Part shown: positions 34,073-46,679 of the stretch, piece by piece
Position numbering within the stretch: the first letter of the stretch is position 1
Layout of the letters: each line of letters opens with the position of its first letter
NCBI GenBank assembly: GCA_030015575.1
Contig: CM057340.1
Location: forward strand, 754,671,632-754,735,631
DNA: 64,000 bases
Direction of reading: 5' to 3'
From: Agapanthus africanus
Taxonomy: Eukaryota > Streptophyta > Magnoliopsida > Asparagales > Amaryllidaceae
Program-made: the position numbers and the translations under genes
Notes under the pieces: model-generated
Database searches by the model: none
The model's input: only the letters and a program-made list of their open reading frames with translations
What the model was told of the DNA's origin: nothing

Positions 34073-37000
34073 CTATGGGGCTTTCTCTATGACTGAGCAT
34101 GATGCCCCCGGCATATCCATCTTTCTCAGAGCATGTGGTTGTGGCAGGTTTACTTTCCACTTTTCGGACAGCGCAAACTTGCCTTGTAGGTACTGATCCT
34201 CGATCCATCCCTTAAAGACGAAGCAATCCTCGATCGGGTGGCTTACCGTCTGGTGGTAAGGGCAATAATTGAGATCGTTGACATCGCCTGGTTGCAACGG
34301 ACGTTTTGGACTCGGCAGATTGATGTGTCTGTTGCGCACTGCCAGCTCAAACAATCTCTTTGTTTTATCTTTGGGAAACGAGTAGGGACGTTTCAACTTC
34401 TCATTGAGGTATCGCGGCTTGTTGTTTTGACGAAAAAACGGTCTCGGGTTACTCGGCTGTTGTTGAGTGTTGGCAACAAAGGCCGTTTTTTCCTTTTCCT
34501 TTCTCATTTCGTTTGCTCCGTCGTTTGCGGGTCCGAGATTCTTTCCGGGTAGCGTGAGATTGTACTGCTGAACGTTCTCGCAACTCTCCAATTCTTTTGT
34601 TTTAGAAATGAATTCCATGAAGAGAGGGTTGAGGGCGGTTTTTTCGTCAGAATCACTTCTAAAGGTGAGAACTCGTGATCCCCCGGGCTCGTCCCTATGA
34701 CAATTGCCGGCAACTCTTTTATGCTCATCTGTCGTATTTTTTCGCTGTCTACGAGCTTCCCGCTTTATTCTATTGACGTGTTGTCTATGAGCGACATATC
34801 CTTGCCACCAACACTTAAAGGAGTTGCAGTCTTCAGTAGGATGTGCAATCCTCTGATGATATAGGCAGAAGTTAGGGTGTACGTCCGTTTCATCAAAATG
34901 TATACCACCAGAAGAATTTTTTCTGAAAGAGGGCGGCCTCATCCCCATTGATATGGCTTTGGCGAATCGTTTCCTTGTCTTGATCCTGCTTTCATTTGCG
35001 GCGGATGTACTTTGATCTGGTGGGAGTGTTTCGACCCTTTTGTCCAGTCGCCGGCGTTTGGCCTTTTCAAATATGGCCATCTCACGCTCCCCGTCGGCTT
35101 TACTTTTCAAACGAATCTCATTCAGGAAGGCATCGATCATTTCGTCTGACGGCCACATGAATTCCGGCTCAGGCTCTGCCCCCAGTTTCTCAGTGCAAGG
35201 AGTTTTTTCATCGTCCGTAAATGAGTGGGAGATCACGTGACAAGTTGCCCCCGGTGCGTCCGTCTTCTTTGGAGTGTGCGGCTGTGGTGGGTTTACTTTC
35301 CACTTTTCAGACAGCGCGAACTTTCCTTGTAGGTATTGATCCTCGATCCATCCTTTAAAGACGAAGCAATCCTCGATCGGGTGACTTACCGTTTGGTGGT
35401 AAGGACAATAATTGGGATCGTTGACATCGCCTGGCTGCAACGGACGCTTTGGACTCGACAGATTGATGAGTCTGTTGCGCACTGCCAGCTCGAACAGTCT
35501 TCTCGTTTTATCCTGAAGAAACGAGTAAGGACGTCCCAGTCTCTCCTCGAGGGATGGGCGTGGACGCATATTGTTTTGACGGGCAACCGGCTTTAAGTTG
35601 CTCGGTCGTTGCTGAGTATTGGCAACGAAGGTTGCCTTCCCTTTCCCCTTTTCATTCCGAGGCTCTGTCTTTGAAGAAGAAGGCTTATGGCCCATCTGGT
35701 CCATTTGGGCCAGCTTGTCAATCAAGGCCTGGAAGGTGGTCGGCTTGAAAAACATCATGAACTGGGAGATGGCCGCTTGCGGATCGAGAGTACCCACAAA
35801 CGTGCCTACCGCCGGTGCCTCTTCTATGCGTTGTTCGCATTTCGACCATAGGTTCCGCCATCGTGTTGCGTATTGAACCCACGTTTCGCTTGGCCTTATC
35901 CTGGCATTTATTAGTGCTGTTATCGGGGTGCGTTCACTAGCACTCGCGAATCTTTGTGTAAACAGCAGTTCCATCTCTGCAAATGTTTTGACAGAGTTGT
36001 TAGGTAGCTCCGAATACCATTCAAAGGCTGTTTCTGCTAAGCTGCCGACGAATTGACGTAGCAACAATTTGTCATCGCCTCCAGTATTGCCGCATAAGGC
36101 CCTGAATTGAGCGACATGCTGATGCGGATTCCCTGTCCCTTTATATACGTGGAACTTAGGGATCGTATATCCCGGCGGATATTTTATCTGATCATACCAC
36201 CCTGGATACGGTCGCCCAGTTCTAACAACTTGTTCAGCCGCTTCGTTTGCCTGGTGAACTCGTATCTGCTGAGCTATATAGTCATCCAGGGCAGCTTTAG
36301 AGATTGTATCCTCTTTGGCTGTTGACAGAGCCGGTGGAGAATTCGACGTTTCTCCTTTGTCATCTTTGAGGACGATCGGAGGATCTTCAGCAGGAGGATC
36401 TTGTTGGATCATCATACCTACCATATCCTGAAACAGAAGGGCTATTCGCTTTATATTGGCTGCTTGTTCTGCTGCTTCTCTGTTCTTCTTTTCGAGGACT
36501 CTGCGTAGGAAGTCAGCGTCAGTTTCCTGTTCGTGACGCTGTTCTGATGATGTTTCCGCGCTTTCTTTTGACCCGGTGAGTGCGGCCATCGCAGTCATCA
36601 TCTCTTGAAACTTCTGCTGTTCCTCCTGGGCTTTTGTCAGGGATCGGGTGAGCGGTCGGTGACTCGTCGAAGCACAGCTTTCCTCCTTTCCGGCAGCCAT
36701 ATAAACAGTGTGCACCACCATGCCCCCAGACTTGGGGCGTTTAGATTCAGCGCTTTTACGGTTCGCCATGTTCACAGGGGCTTTTTGCGACCTCCTTTTC
36801 TTTTGAGTGATTGACGTTGAGGGAGCCGTTGCAGTGGGCACCCATCCAGCTGTTGCTTTTTCCGGCTTGACAGAGTAATTCTTCTCCTGCCGAACCTTCA
36901 TCTTTTTCTGTCGGCGGAGATAGTCTTGATCTATTACGGAGTCTTGGACTTGACACCAGACCTTGTAAATTTTAGAGGACAGCCGTTGAGGGGGCTGCTC

Positions 37001-37810
37001 TAGCTTCTTTTCCGTATCATTCTCTACGGGTGGAGGAGATCTCTTCAGCACTGCAGTAGGAGAGTTTCTGCGCACCCTGTTCAGCTGCTCAAAGATGTTC
37101 CCGGTTGGAACAGCAACATCGATCCCCACCGTTGGAGCTGGTGGAGTAAACCCAGAAGGGGAGTTGCCCCCAGCCTTCCTTACTCGGCGCCAGTGGCGAC
37201 GTCGAGCGCGTCGTGCGGATGGAGTTGTTTCGGCCGTAGGGGAGACTTCGTCATGCCCCCTGCTTTAAGGAGAGACCGTTATTTGTGCTAGCCTGTCAAA
37301 GACTGACACCCGTTGAGAAGCAATTTCTAATCTGTCAAAGACAGACCTCTGGGCAGGGGAAGCAGCTTTGAGGACCTCGCCTGGAGCAGCAACCGGAATG
37401 GCCAGCCTTATAAAAATTGACTTCTTGGAAGGAGGAGCCTTTCCAGTAATTTTGTCCGCTTGAGCTGGGATGGCTATCCGCTTTGGGATGGCAGCTTCGG
37501 GTATCGCGGGCTTATAGACATTCTGGCCCAGTCTGTTGAAAACTGAGGTATTGAAGTTGGACGACCCATTGAGAGGGGCCGCGGTAGTTATAAGCCGATC
37601 AAAGACCGATTTCTTTGGAGCTTCTTGCGACGTCGTTGGGGTATCGAAGCTCATCGGTGGGAGCATGGTCCCAAAGAATAGTCCAGTGGTGGCTTGAATT
37701 ACCTGCTCCACTGGCATCTTAAAAAGGGAGGCCGCTTGGGGCCCATAAGTCACTCCTCCAGCAAGGACGGAGCGAGAGTTGCAGTTGCAGGTAGTGCAGT
37801 TTGAAGCCAT
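34073..37810 (-). pseudogene. element B gag with duplicated zinc-knuckle region
   Basis: The start is the ATG at 37810, matching element A's gag start (MASNC). The N-terminal part has repeats of the form SVFDRL. One in-frame TAA lies at 37265. The remaining 1,018 codons are open. The retroviral-type gag core is at about 36.3-35.6 kb (WYDQIKYPPGYTIPKFHVYK, then WYSELP and FTQRFASA). Three knuckle-like modules follow, of the pattern C-x2-H-x4-H-x4-C (CPYHQTVSHPIEDC twice, CLYHQRIAHPTEDC once). The last ~130 residues repeat an upstream segment, joined at a Lys/Glu/Gly-rich stretch where element A instead continues to protease and pol. Gag forms the particle that packages element RNA. The join looks like a template switch that removed pol. 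Confidence 0.85.
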
Positions 37811-37936
37811 TGATCTTCTGTTTTCTGCACGGAGCAAGACACCAAATCTTAGTACCTCGAATCCACAGGCAACCACAGCAAACCGCGATTCGTTCGCGAA
37901 TACGACACACGAAGTGTGGAGTGGAAAGAGGAAAAG

Positions 37937-37954
37937 GTCCCACCGGGCGTGCCA
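37937..37954 (-). other. element B primer-binding site
   Basis: Five bases inside the 5' LTR the minus strand reads TGGCACGCCCGGTGGGAC, starting with TGG, the complement of a tRNA CCA end. I cannot name the tRNA with confidence. It marks 37960-42029 as the 5' LTR. Confidence 0.8.
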
Positions 37955-37959
37955 GAATC

Positions 37960-40900
37960 TGTTCCCCTCCGAACGGCGGCGCACAAGACTGCGATGTCTT
38001 GGCACTGAGATTCGGGGCAGATGCTAATTGGTGCTATCCGTCTACCTCTCCGAAGATGCCAAGTTGATTTATGGCACCGTGTATCGGAGGTTTAGACGGA
38101 TGCGGCCGATGTAGCAGACTTCGTCAGATTCCCCCTCGCTTGAGGGGTTTTTGATTGTGGGGACGCTCTTCCCTGCAGGCGCAAGCCCCTGCAGTTAATT
38201 ACGCTACCGCATCGCGGTAACAACTTTCTCCTTCTCCAGCTGGTCACTTCGTGTCGTGGGTGTTTGTTTTGTTTGTGGTTGCCCGTGGATTGTATACGGA
38301 GACCAATTTATGTCGTCGCCCGTAGGACGTGGATTAGTCCAAATCCGTATTTTCTTAGATTTGGTTTTGGGGTTTTGGTTTGAGGATACGTTAGCCATAT
38401 TTGAGGCTAAGATCAACTCAAACGTTTGGTAAGGATACGTTAGTCTAATTTGAGACTAAGATCAACTTAACGGGATCGTTTAGATCCGACAAAAGAGCAT
38501 TTGGGGGCTCTATTGTTCCAGTTTAGGGACATAGCGGTCCATTAAATGTATGGCCGTCGGGACCCATCACCTCTCTGACGACGTTGAAAGATTACAACGA
38601 CAGATGTCAGAGGAGTTCAGAGATGTACCCTTGAGCCAGAGTTGATTAGGGGGTTTATAGTCCAATTTGGGACTAGAGTCTGTTTGAAAGTTTAAGGATA
38701 CGTTAGCCATTTTTGAGGCTAAGATCAACTTAAACGGTTGTTAAGGATATGTTAGTCCAGTTTGGGACTAAGATCGACTTAACGGGATCGTTTAGATCTG
38801 ACAAAAGAGCAATTGGCTCTATTGTTCCAGTTTAGGGACATAGGGGTCCAATGCCAGTTTAGGGACATGGTGGTCCATTACCAGTTTAGGGACATGGTGG
38901 TCCATCGCCAGTTTAGGGACGTGGTGGTCCAATGCCAGTTTAGGGACATGATGGTCCATTGCCAGTTTAGGGACATGGAGGTCCACCTCCAGTTTAGGGA
39001 CATGGTGGTCCATTGCCAGTTTAGGGACGTGGTGATCCATTGCCAGTTTAGGGACGTGGTGGTCCATTAGTAGTTTAAGGACGCATAAGTCCATGGGTTT
39101 AAGGACCCCACAGTCCATATGGGCGTGTTTAAGGACGCATTAGTCCGTTAGTTTAAGGACGCATAAGTCCGCGGGTTTAAGGACCCACAGTCCGTATCTT
39201 GGTTTAAGGACGCATAAGTCCATGAGTTTAAGGACCCCACAGTCCGTGCTGATGTGTGGTTGTCGGGACCCGTCACCTCTCTGAAGACATTGAAGGATTA
39301 CAACGACAAATATCAGAGGAGTTCAGAGATGTACCCTTGAACCAATGAGTTGGTTGAAAGAGCAGATGTGCTCAGTTCAAGATGATTTGAGGACTTATGG
39401 CCAGTTTGGGCTAAGTCCAATTATGTTTGAAATATTGGCCCTCTGTTGGTCCATTGAAGGAGAGGCTTTGCCTCTAGAAACTTAGCCAATTGGGCTAAAG
39501 CTAGTGTTAAACACTAAAGACCAACAGTGTTGAACACTGGGAATAAGATTAGCAAGTTAGTGTTAAACACTAAAAGATAATCAGTGTTAAACACTGGGAA
39601 CAGAGTTTTTAAATTAGTGTTAAACACTAAGCAAATCAGTGTTAAACACTGCAAATAGAGTTTTCCAAACTAGTGTTAAACACTAAGAAAATCAGTGTTA
39701 AACACTGAAGACAAAGTCTTCAGATTAGTGTTAAACACTAAGGAGAGAGGGGTCACGTGTGGACACGTGAGAGCGCCCTGATTCCCCTTATTTTATTCTG
39801 CAGGTAAGTGTTTAACACTTTAGTTCTGACGGCCATCACGTGTGAGCACGTGATGGAAGCCCATGCTCTGTGCGTTATACTGCTCATTAGGGGTCACGTG
39901 GTGACACGTGAGGGCGCCCTAGATGTGGAGTCAGATCTCCTTTGTTTTATCCTCAAATCTGCGAATAAGTGTTAAACACTTTTATTTTTATTTTAGAGCA
40001 TCACGTGTTGGCACGTGATGGGGGTTTATGCATCGAATATTACAGCACTTGCTGAGGGGTCACGTGGGGACACGTGAGAGCGCCCAAAGCTTCTTTTGTT
40101 TTGCCATTAAGTGTTAAACACTTTCATTTTTATTTTAGAGCATCACGTGTTGGCACGTGATGGGGATCTGTGCGCCAATTGTTAAAGCATTTGCTGAGGG
40201 GTCACGTGATAACACGTGAGAGCGCCCAAAGCTTTCATTCCCTTTGCTTTTTCTTTCTGCGTTTTGGGAGTCACGTGGGAGCACGTGATGGCATCAAAAA
40301 GTGGGGCCAGATCCCCTTTATTTTGTTCTGCAAACAAGTGTTAAACACTTTTAATTTTCATAGCCATCACGTGTGGGCACGTGATGTATAATCATGCCCT
40401 GATTTATTAGAACATTTATTAGGGGTCACGTGGTAACACGTGAGAGCGCCCAGAATTGTTTCTGCCTTTACTTTTGTTCCATATATAATGAGGGTCACGT
40501 GGGAGCACGTGGGGTGATGCTTCAAAGTTCTTTGCAGGGGATCTTTTCAAGGGTCACGTGGGGGCACGTGACCCTAGTTCTTTTCATGAACAGAGATCTT
40601 TTAAGAATTGAATTCTTTGTAGGGTTAAACCCTAATTATGATTTTGGAGGAATTAAATTCCTATCGTGAAAGAATTAAATTCTTATTTAGGATAAAACCT
40701 TGATTTCTTTTCAAAGGAATTAAATTCCCAGATCTGTAAAAGAATTAAATTCTTGATTAGGGTTAAACCCTAGTTTTGTTTTAGGAGAATTGAACTCTCA
40801 AAACTCAATTCCCCTTCTAAGTTTAGGATCTGCATGGCAGGATCTCGACCCGATGAGAATTAAATTCTCAAGTTATGGGGAGATGTGCTCTGTGCAGATC

Positions 40901-42029
40901 TTCAACCATAAGAAGAACTAAGTTCTTTTTGTATAAGAGTTAAACTCTTGGATTTTGAGAATTAAATTCTCTGTTTGAAGTTTATCTTTTTCCCTTTTCT
41001 TATCTAGGGTTTTCTTTGTTGAGAATTAAATTCTCCTTTCTTTTCTTCCCTCTTGAGAATTAAATTCTCCTCTCTCTGTTTTTCTCTCAAAAAAGTAGAT
41101 CCCCCCTCTCTTCTCTTCTTGGCTCCTATTTATAGGAGAAGGAAGAGAATCAATTTGTAAATCAAATCTCTCATTGAGAGATTTGATTTGTATGTTGAGA
41201 GATTTGATTTGCATTCATCATTAATCTGGGCCTTTAGATTGTTAAGTGAATTTTATTCACCATTGGATTTTAAATCCAAAGATATTCTATTTGTTATCTC
41301 GGTCAGATTTAGGGGGGAAATCTTTCCAAGTCCAAGATTTTTCCATAAATTGGTGATTTTTAATCACCCTTGGATTTTTAATCCAACGGTTCCCCATGAC
41401 CCTTTTCCATTTGGAAAGATTCAGAAACTTTTAGAATTTAATTCTATTAAATTATAATGCTTTTAAAGCCAGTCACGTGCTGGCACGTGACCTTTGGTCA
41501 CGTGTGAGCACGTGACCCCCAATTGGGTTCCTTTCTCAGCCGCTTATTTATGTTTCAGTTTTAACCATCACGTGTCAACACGTGACCATTGGTCACGTGT
41601 AAGCACGTGATACCTCGTTGAGGTATTTTCTGACTTTTAGAATTAAATTCTATTCATTATTTTAGAGGCTTTAAAAGCCCATCATGTGTCTGCACGTGAC
41701 CCATGGTCACGTGTGAGCACGTGATGCCCCATTGGGGTCTTTTCTGAGTTTTTATTGTATCTTTTAACTCCTCCAGCGGGTTCTTAAAAGCTCATCACGT
41801 GTGGACACGTAATTCCTCATAACTTTTGATCCCGGATGAATTACGAGGCCCATAATATATCAAATCGAAGGGTTTTTCGAGCCGCTTTCGATATCATCAG
41901 AATTTATCTGTTTCTCATTCGGGAGTTTGTCAAAAAACAGCCCGGAAGATACTGGTTCCCATTTTCTTAAGCGTATCGCCGCCATTTGATACCTTGGGCT
42001 CTTTTGCGCAGAAATTTTTGGCGGGAACA
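37960..42029 (-). repeat. element B, 5' LTR (4,070 bp)
   Basis: Same length as the 3' LTR at 23425-27494. By eye there are roughly 25-30 substitutions and no indel. The one dense cluster, three changes within four bases at 41159-41163, completes a perfect inverted repeat with 15-bp arms (AAATCAAATCTCTCA and its complement around one T). Confidence 0.95.
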
Positions 42030-42034
42030 AGTTC
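42030..42034. repeat. target-site duplication of element B, right (AGTTC)
   Basis: Second AGTTC copy, directly after the GGCGGGAACA end of the 5' LTR. Confidence 0.95.
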
Positions 42035-45000
42035 CAAACCGATAAATGACGTGCGTCTTGAAGAAATGGAGGATATTCTCCGTCTTCACTTCCCTCAGCG
42101 GTACTGCTTCTGCCCATTTGGAGAAGTAGTCAGTCGTCGCCAAGATGAATCGATGTCCCCTGGACGATGCTGGTTCGATGGGGCCGATTACGTCAGTCAC
42201 CTATATTTCGAATGGCCAGCTAGCCACTGTTGGATGTAAAGGATTTGGGTGTTGATGGATGAAGTCCCCTTGAATTTGGCATGAGTGGCATTGCTTCGCA
42301 TACTCGAGGCAGTAATGAATCATCGTTGGCCAATAATAGCCCATCCGTTTAATCTTCAACTTCATCTTAGGGCTTGCTTGGTGAGAACCGCAGAGTCCGT
42401 CGTGAACTTCCTGAACGACTCTTTTCACTTCTTCAGGTCCCAGGCATCTCAACTACAGAAAATCAAACGACCTCTTGTACAGAGTATCATTGACGAAGGC
42501 GAAAGACAGAGCTCGTTTCATAAGCTGATGTCTTGAGGACGCATCTTCAGGCGTTCGAAGGGATTTGAAGTAGTCTATAAATACTTCTCTCCAATCCTCA
42601 GCCTTTTCCTGGTCTTTTATTTGCATAGCCATTTGCTCAGTCGCTCCCTTCTCTTCGGGTGATTCCGGAGATATTTCCGCTGGGGCGAGCACCCGACGGC
42701 TTTGTACCACGATTCTGACGTCATCGAGGTTCTCATCAGCCAGTTCCTTAGCGAGCTTGGCTAACGCGTCCGCCTTGCTATTCTCTGCACGCGGTATGTT
42801 TTCCAAAGTGTAGGAAGGAATTTAGATCAACAGTTGTTGCACCTTTTCGCCGTACTTCACCAGTTCTGGCTTGCACGTCTGGTAGTCGCCGTTTACTTGA
42901 CTAACGACCAGTTGACAATCTCCATATATGAGGAGGTTTTCAATTCCCATGTCGATGGCGATCTCGAAGCCTGCTATTAAAGCTTCGTATTCGGCTTCAT
43001 TATTTGTCCTCGACTCTGTTAAGGAGAAAGCAAAGCGCATTATCCCTCCTTGTGGAGTTACGAAGATGAGGCCCACCCCCGATTTGATTATAGGGATGCT
43101 TTGTTTGCGCTTCTTCATGGAAGATGCTCCGTCGAAATAGAGTTCCCATCGGGTATCACTATCGTCGATCGCATCAAACGCATGTTCGTCTGGCAGCTCG
43201 CAATTCAAAGGAGAATCGACAGGTATCGGGTGCTCAGCGAGGAAGTCGGCGATGGCCTGGCCTTTCACTGCCTTGAGAGGCTGGTAAGTTATTGAAAACT
43301 CCATTAAGAGCAAGGCCCATTTAGCGAGTCTCCCTGTCAATATGGCCTTCGACATTAAATATTTAAGGGGGTCCACCTTAGAAATGAGACGGACCTCATG
43401 CGCCAACGCGTAGTGCCTGAGCTTTGTTATCGCGAAGATCAACGCCAGACAGTGTTTTTCGATAGGGGAGTAGTTGCTTTCTGCCCCCAGGAGAACTTGA
43501 CTTAAGTAATAAAGAGCTCTTTCTTTCCCTTGGTCGTTCTCTTGTGCCCATAATGCGCCTAAGGAACCTTCGAGGGCGGTTGTATATAGAATGAGAGTCT
43601 TTCCCTTGACCGGAGCGGCCAGTATTGACGGATTCTGCAGGTATTGCTTGATTTCGTCTAGCGCGCTCTGGCATTTGTGATCCCAGACGAACGGGGTTCC
43701 CTTCTTCATCAGGTGACTATAAGGACGGCACTTACCTGAAAGGTTGGCTATAAATCGCCGGATGTACGCGAGCTTCCCTTGGAGAGACCGCAATTGCTTA
43801 AGAGTCCTTGGCGGAGGCATTTCCATGATCGCCTTGATCTTTGACGGATCTATCTCAATACCTCGGTGTCGTACGATGAATCCCAGGAATTTGCCCGAGG
43901 AAACTCCGAATGCGCACTTGAGAGGGTTCATCTTCAAGTTGTATTGTCGAAGGCGTTGAAATACGGTCTTCAGATGCTCTAAGTGCTCTTCGTATGATTT
44001 GCTTTTAACCACGAGGTCGTCGATATAGCATTCGACGATTTCATGTATAAGGTCATCGAAGATCTTTGTCATGGCCCTTTCATATGTGGCACCGGCGTTC
44101 TTTAGACCGAAGGGCATCATTTTGTAGCAGAATATACCCAATGGGGTCCGGAAAGCGGTGTGCTTCTGGTCTTCGGGATGCATCTTTATCTGATTATATC
44201 CTGATGAGCCGTCCATGAAGGAGAAAACCTCGTGAGTGGACGTGTTATCTATCATCAACTCGGTGACTGGCACTGGGAAATCATCCTTTGGGCAGGCTTT
44301 ATTGAGATCCCGAAAGTCTACACATATGCGCACCGTCCCATTTTTCTTCATCACCGGGACGATGTTGGCGATCCAATCGGGATACTGAACTTCTTGGATA
44401 AACCCAGAGTCGATCAGCTTCTTGACTTCGGCGTTAATGCTCATCTCAAGCTCAAGTCGCATTCTTCCCGGTGCTTGTTTGATTGGTTTAACGTCCGGGG
44501 ATATCGCCAATTTATGCACAACAATCTTTGGATCTAGTCCTGACATTTCGGAATAGTTCCATGCGAAGCAATCTTTATGCTGCATAAGCAGATCTTTTAA
44601 TGAAGCCACCCTCTCTTCAGACAGCAGCTCACTAATGAATGTCGGTCGCGGATCATTCGTCGTCCCCAACTCAATTTTCTTGAGGTTATCCGCCGTGGTG
44701 TGTATTCCATCTTCCAGCTCTTTTGGCGCTGGTGGGAATTCTGAGATCACCTCGTCATTGCTATTTTCAAAGCACCAGGGAAGGTCATCCATATTCTCGG
44801 GCTCTTCTTTTGATATTGTTATCATATGACAAGTACGAGCTCGCTTCCAAGACCGATGTGTATTTGGTTCTACTCTCGTAGCCTTGGGTTCATGCTTCTG
44901 TAGCGGCGTTACCCTCCAGCTGTCAGATAGTGCGAACTTGTCGAGCAGATACTGATCTTCGACCCAGTTCTTGAAGGTGAAGCAATCTTCGAGAGGGTGT

Positions 45001-46679
45001 CCTATTACCCTGTGATAAGAGCAATAGTTCGGGTGTGAGACATCGCCTGCTTGTTCGGGGTGCCTGGACTCCGGAAGTTTAAGCATTTGGTGCTTTATAG
45101 CTAGGTCAAGTATCTTCTTTATCTTGTCTTGAGGAAAAGAGTATGCTCGACTCATTTTCTTCATAAGGGACAAATCCGGACCGCTCGATTCCCGACTGCG
45201 TGGGTTCTTGGTCCCGCTTTGTCGTTGCTGAATGTCTTTTCCGCCTTTTGACTTGTTTCTGCCTCTATGTCGCGCCTTTTTCACAACAGGTTGACAGGAA
45301 GCGGCATTTTCGTCTTTCACAGCCTGTTGAAGGAGGCGTTGCGTCCTGGCTTTCTCGTAGATGGCTATTTCGCGGTTGTGGTCGTCTCGAACTTTTTGAC
45401 CAGCTTCCCTTATAAGCTTGTCCATTTGTTCTTCGAACGACGGACTGGGCATTTTTGCTTCGGGGACTTTTTCTGGTTCAGGGTTAACATCTTCCCATTG
45501 AGCATCCCCTTCTTCATCAAAGTTATGCACAACATAGCAGTCACGGAGTAGCTCCCGTTTTTTGGACCGAACATATCGAAGCCCGATTGCTTCCATTCTC
45601 CCATTGGGCAACTTGTACTGAGTTCCAGGAACGTTCCAGATCCTATCATAAAATTTAGCTTTTCGAGCGGTCTGTTTGAAGGGTATCCCTTGGCGCTTTA
45701 ATAGCCTTTTCAAGCCATCTGTATAGTATCTAGGCAGACGAATGGGCTGAAGCCTGTCAAGCGTAGAATCTGCACCGTGCCAGATTTCTTTTTCCACCTT
45801 GGTTTCCCCGGAACGGTAGAATAGAATCGCCTTTTCGCCTTCTCGCATGGGAGGGACATAGAATGTCTGCAGCTCTTCTACACTGTAGGTATCAAGCGCA
45901 TCAAGTTCTTTATGATGTTTAAGTGGAACCATGGCGACTTGCAGACTTTGCTCTTCATCAGCGAAAGTTTGTATTGAAAGCCGAGCATAGACTATAGCGT
46001 GGACTTCATCTTCCGAGTCACTGCCAAAGATCAACATGGGAGCGGACGGTCCCGGCTTGTTGTGTTGGGGTGGACCCGAATAAACCATCTCTTCCTCTTC
46101 CTCAGTATCACTTCCGAAGACATGGATGGTGGTGATAGCTTTGTTCTCTGGCTTGTGACACCTCTCCGTGTCTTCCAAATCGGCCAAGAAGTATTTTGCA
46201 TCTTCGTATTTGCGGACTTCGTTCACGGAGAATAGGTTCAGCTCTCCTGTTACGGTATACTCGAGACCATCCTTAAAATATTTCATACACTGATGTTGTG
46301 TAGAAGGGATGATGTTGTACTCGTGTAACCAGGGTCGGCCGAGCAAAGCATTATAGCATGTCTTCGCGTCTATGACGTGGAATTTAATGTCCGTGACGAC
46401 CAGCCCAAAGTGCAACGTCAGTATCACAGACCCGAGAGTCCGTGATGATTGAGAGTCGAACCCGGAGATGGTGATCTTGTCCCGAGCGAGGTGCTGGACG
46501 CTCATGCAGATTTCCTTCAATACCCGTACATTGAGGAGATTGACGGAAGACCCATTGTCAACCAAGATTTTGCCTATTTTTATATCGTGGCAATATCCTG
46601 AGACATAGAGGGGGCGATTGTGTTCGCACGTCCAAAGGAGGAGGTCTTCATCACCGAAAGTGGCATCAGTTGTGTGCAC
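42035..46679 (-). pseudogene. element A protease-RT-RNase H-integrase, N-terminal part
   Basis: A 1,285-codon open stretch (46679-42822) holds, in order: a retropepsin-like site (ILVDNGSSVNLL); a long linker with an extra gag-like knuckle (CSYHRVIGHPLEDC); RT with FMDGSSGYNQI and YIDD (about 44016-44027); a first RNase H whose catalytic position is degenerate (LILYTTALEGSLGALW, no Asp); and a second, archaeal-type RNase H (WELYFDGASS, TNNEAEYEAL, IYGDCQLVV). The dual RNase H is diagnostic of the Tat lineage. TAA at 42822 falls before the last RNase H Asp. TAG at 42453 and TAG at 42201 follow. The integrase HHCC finger (VHDGLCGSH, CHSC) and TTDYFSKW with the first catalytic Asp are present, then element B interrupts at 42034. 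The product would be the replication enzymes of the element. Confidence 0.92.

Larger units (their letters stand above)
23425..42029 (-). mobile_element. element B: TR-GAG-type non-autonomous Ty3/gypsy element
   Basis: An 18,605-bp element with two 4,070-bp LTRs, AGTTC duplication, PBS at 37937-37954 and polypurine tract at about 27495-27510, reading right to left. Inside, only a gag ORF (37810-34073) and a long repeat-rich 3' UTR are present. Protease, RT, RNase H, integrase and the antisense PMD gene of element A are missing. Equal LTR length and roughly 25-30 substitutions by eye (about 0.7%) indicate recent movement, presumably with enzymes from an A-like relative. Gag-only LTR elements of this kind are described in plants as TR-GAG. 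Confidence 0.93.

Noticed and set aside
27495-37959. a hidden pol gene in element B
   Set aside because: I looked for RT (YIDD), RNase H (FDGAS) and integrase (SDNG) motifs on both strands and found none. All pol motifs in the window belong to element A.
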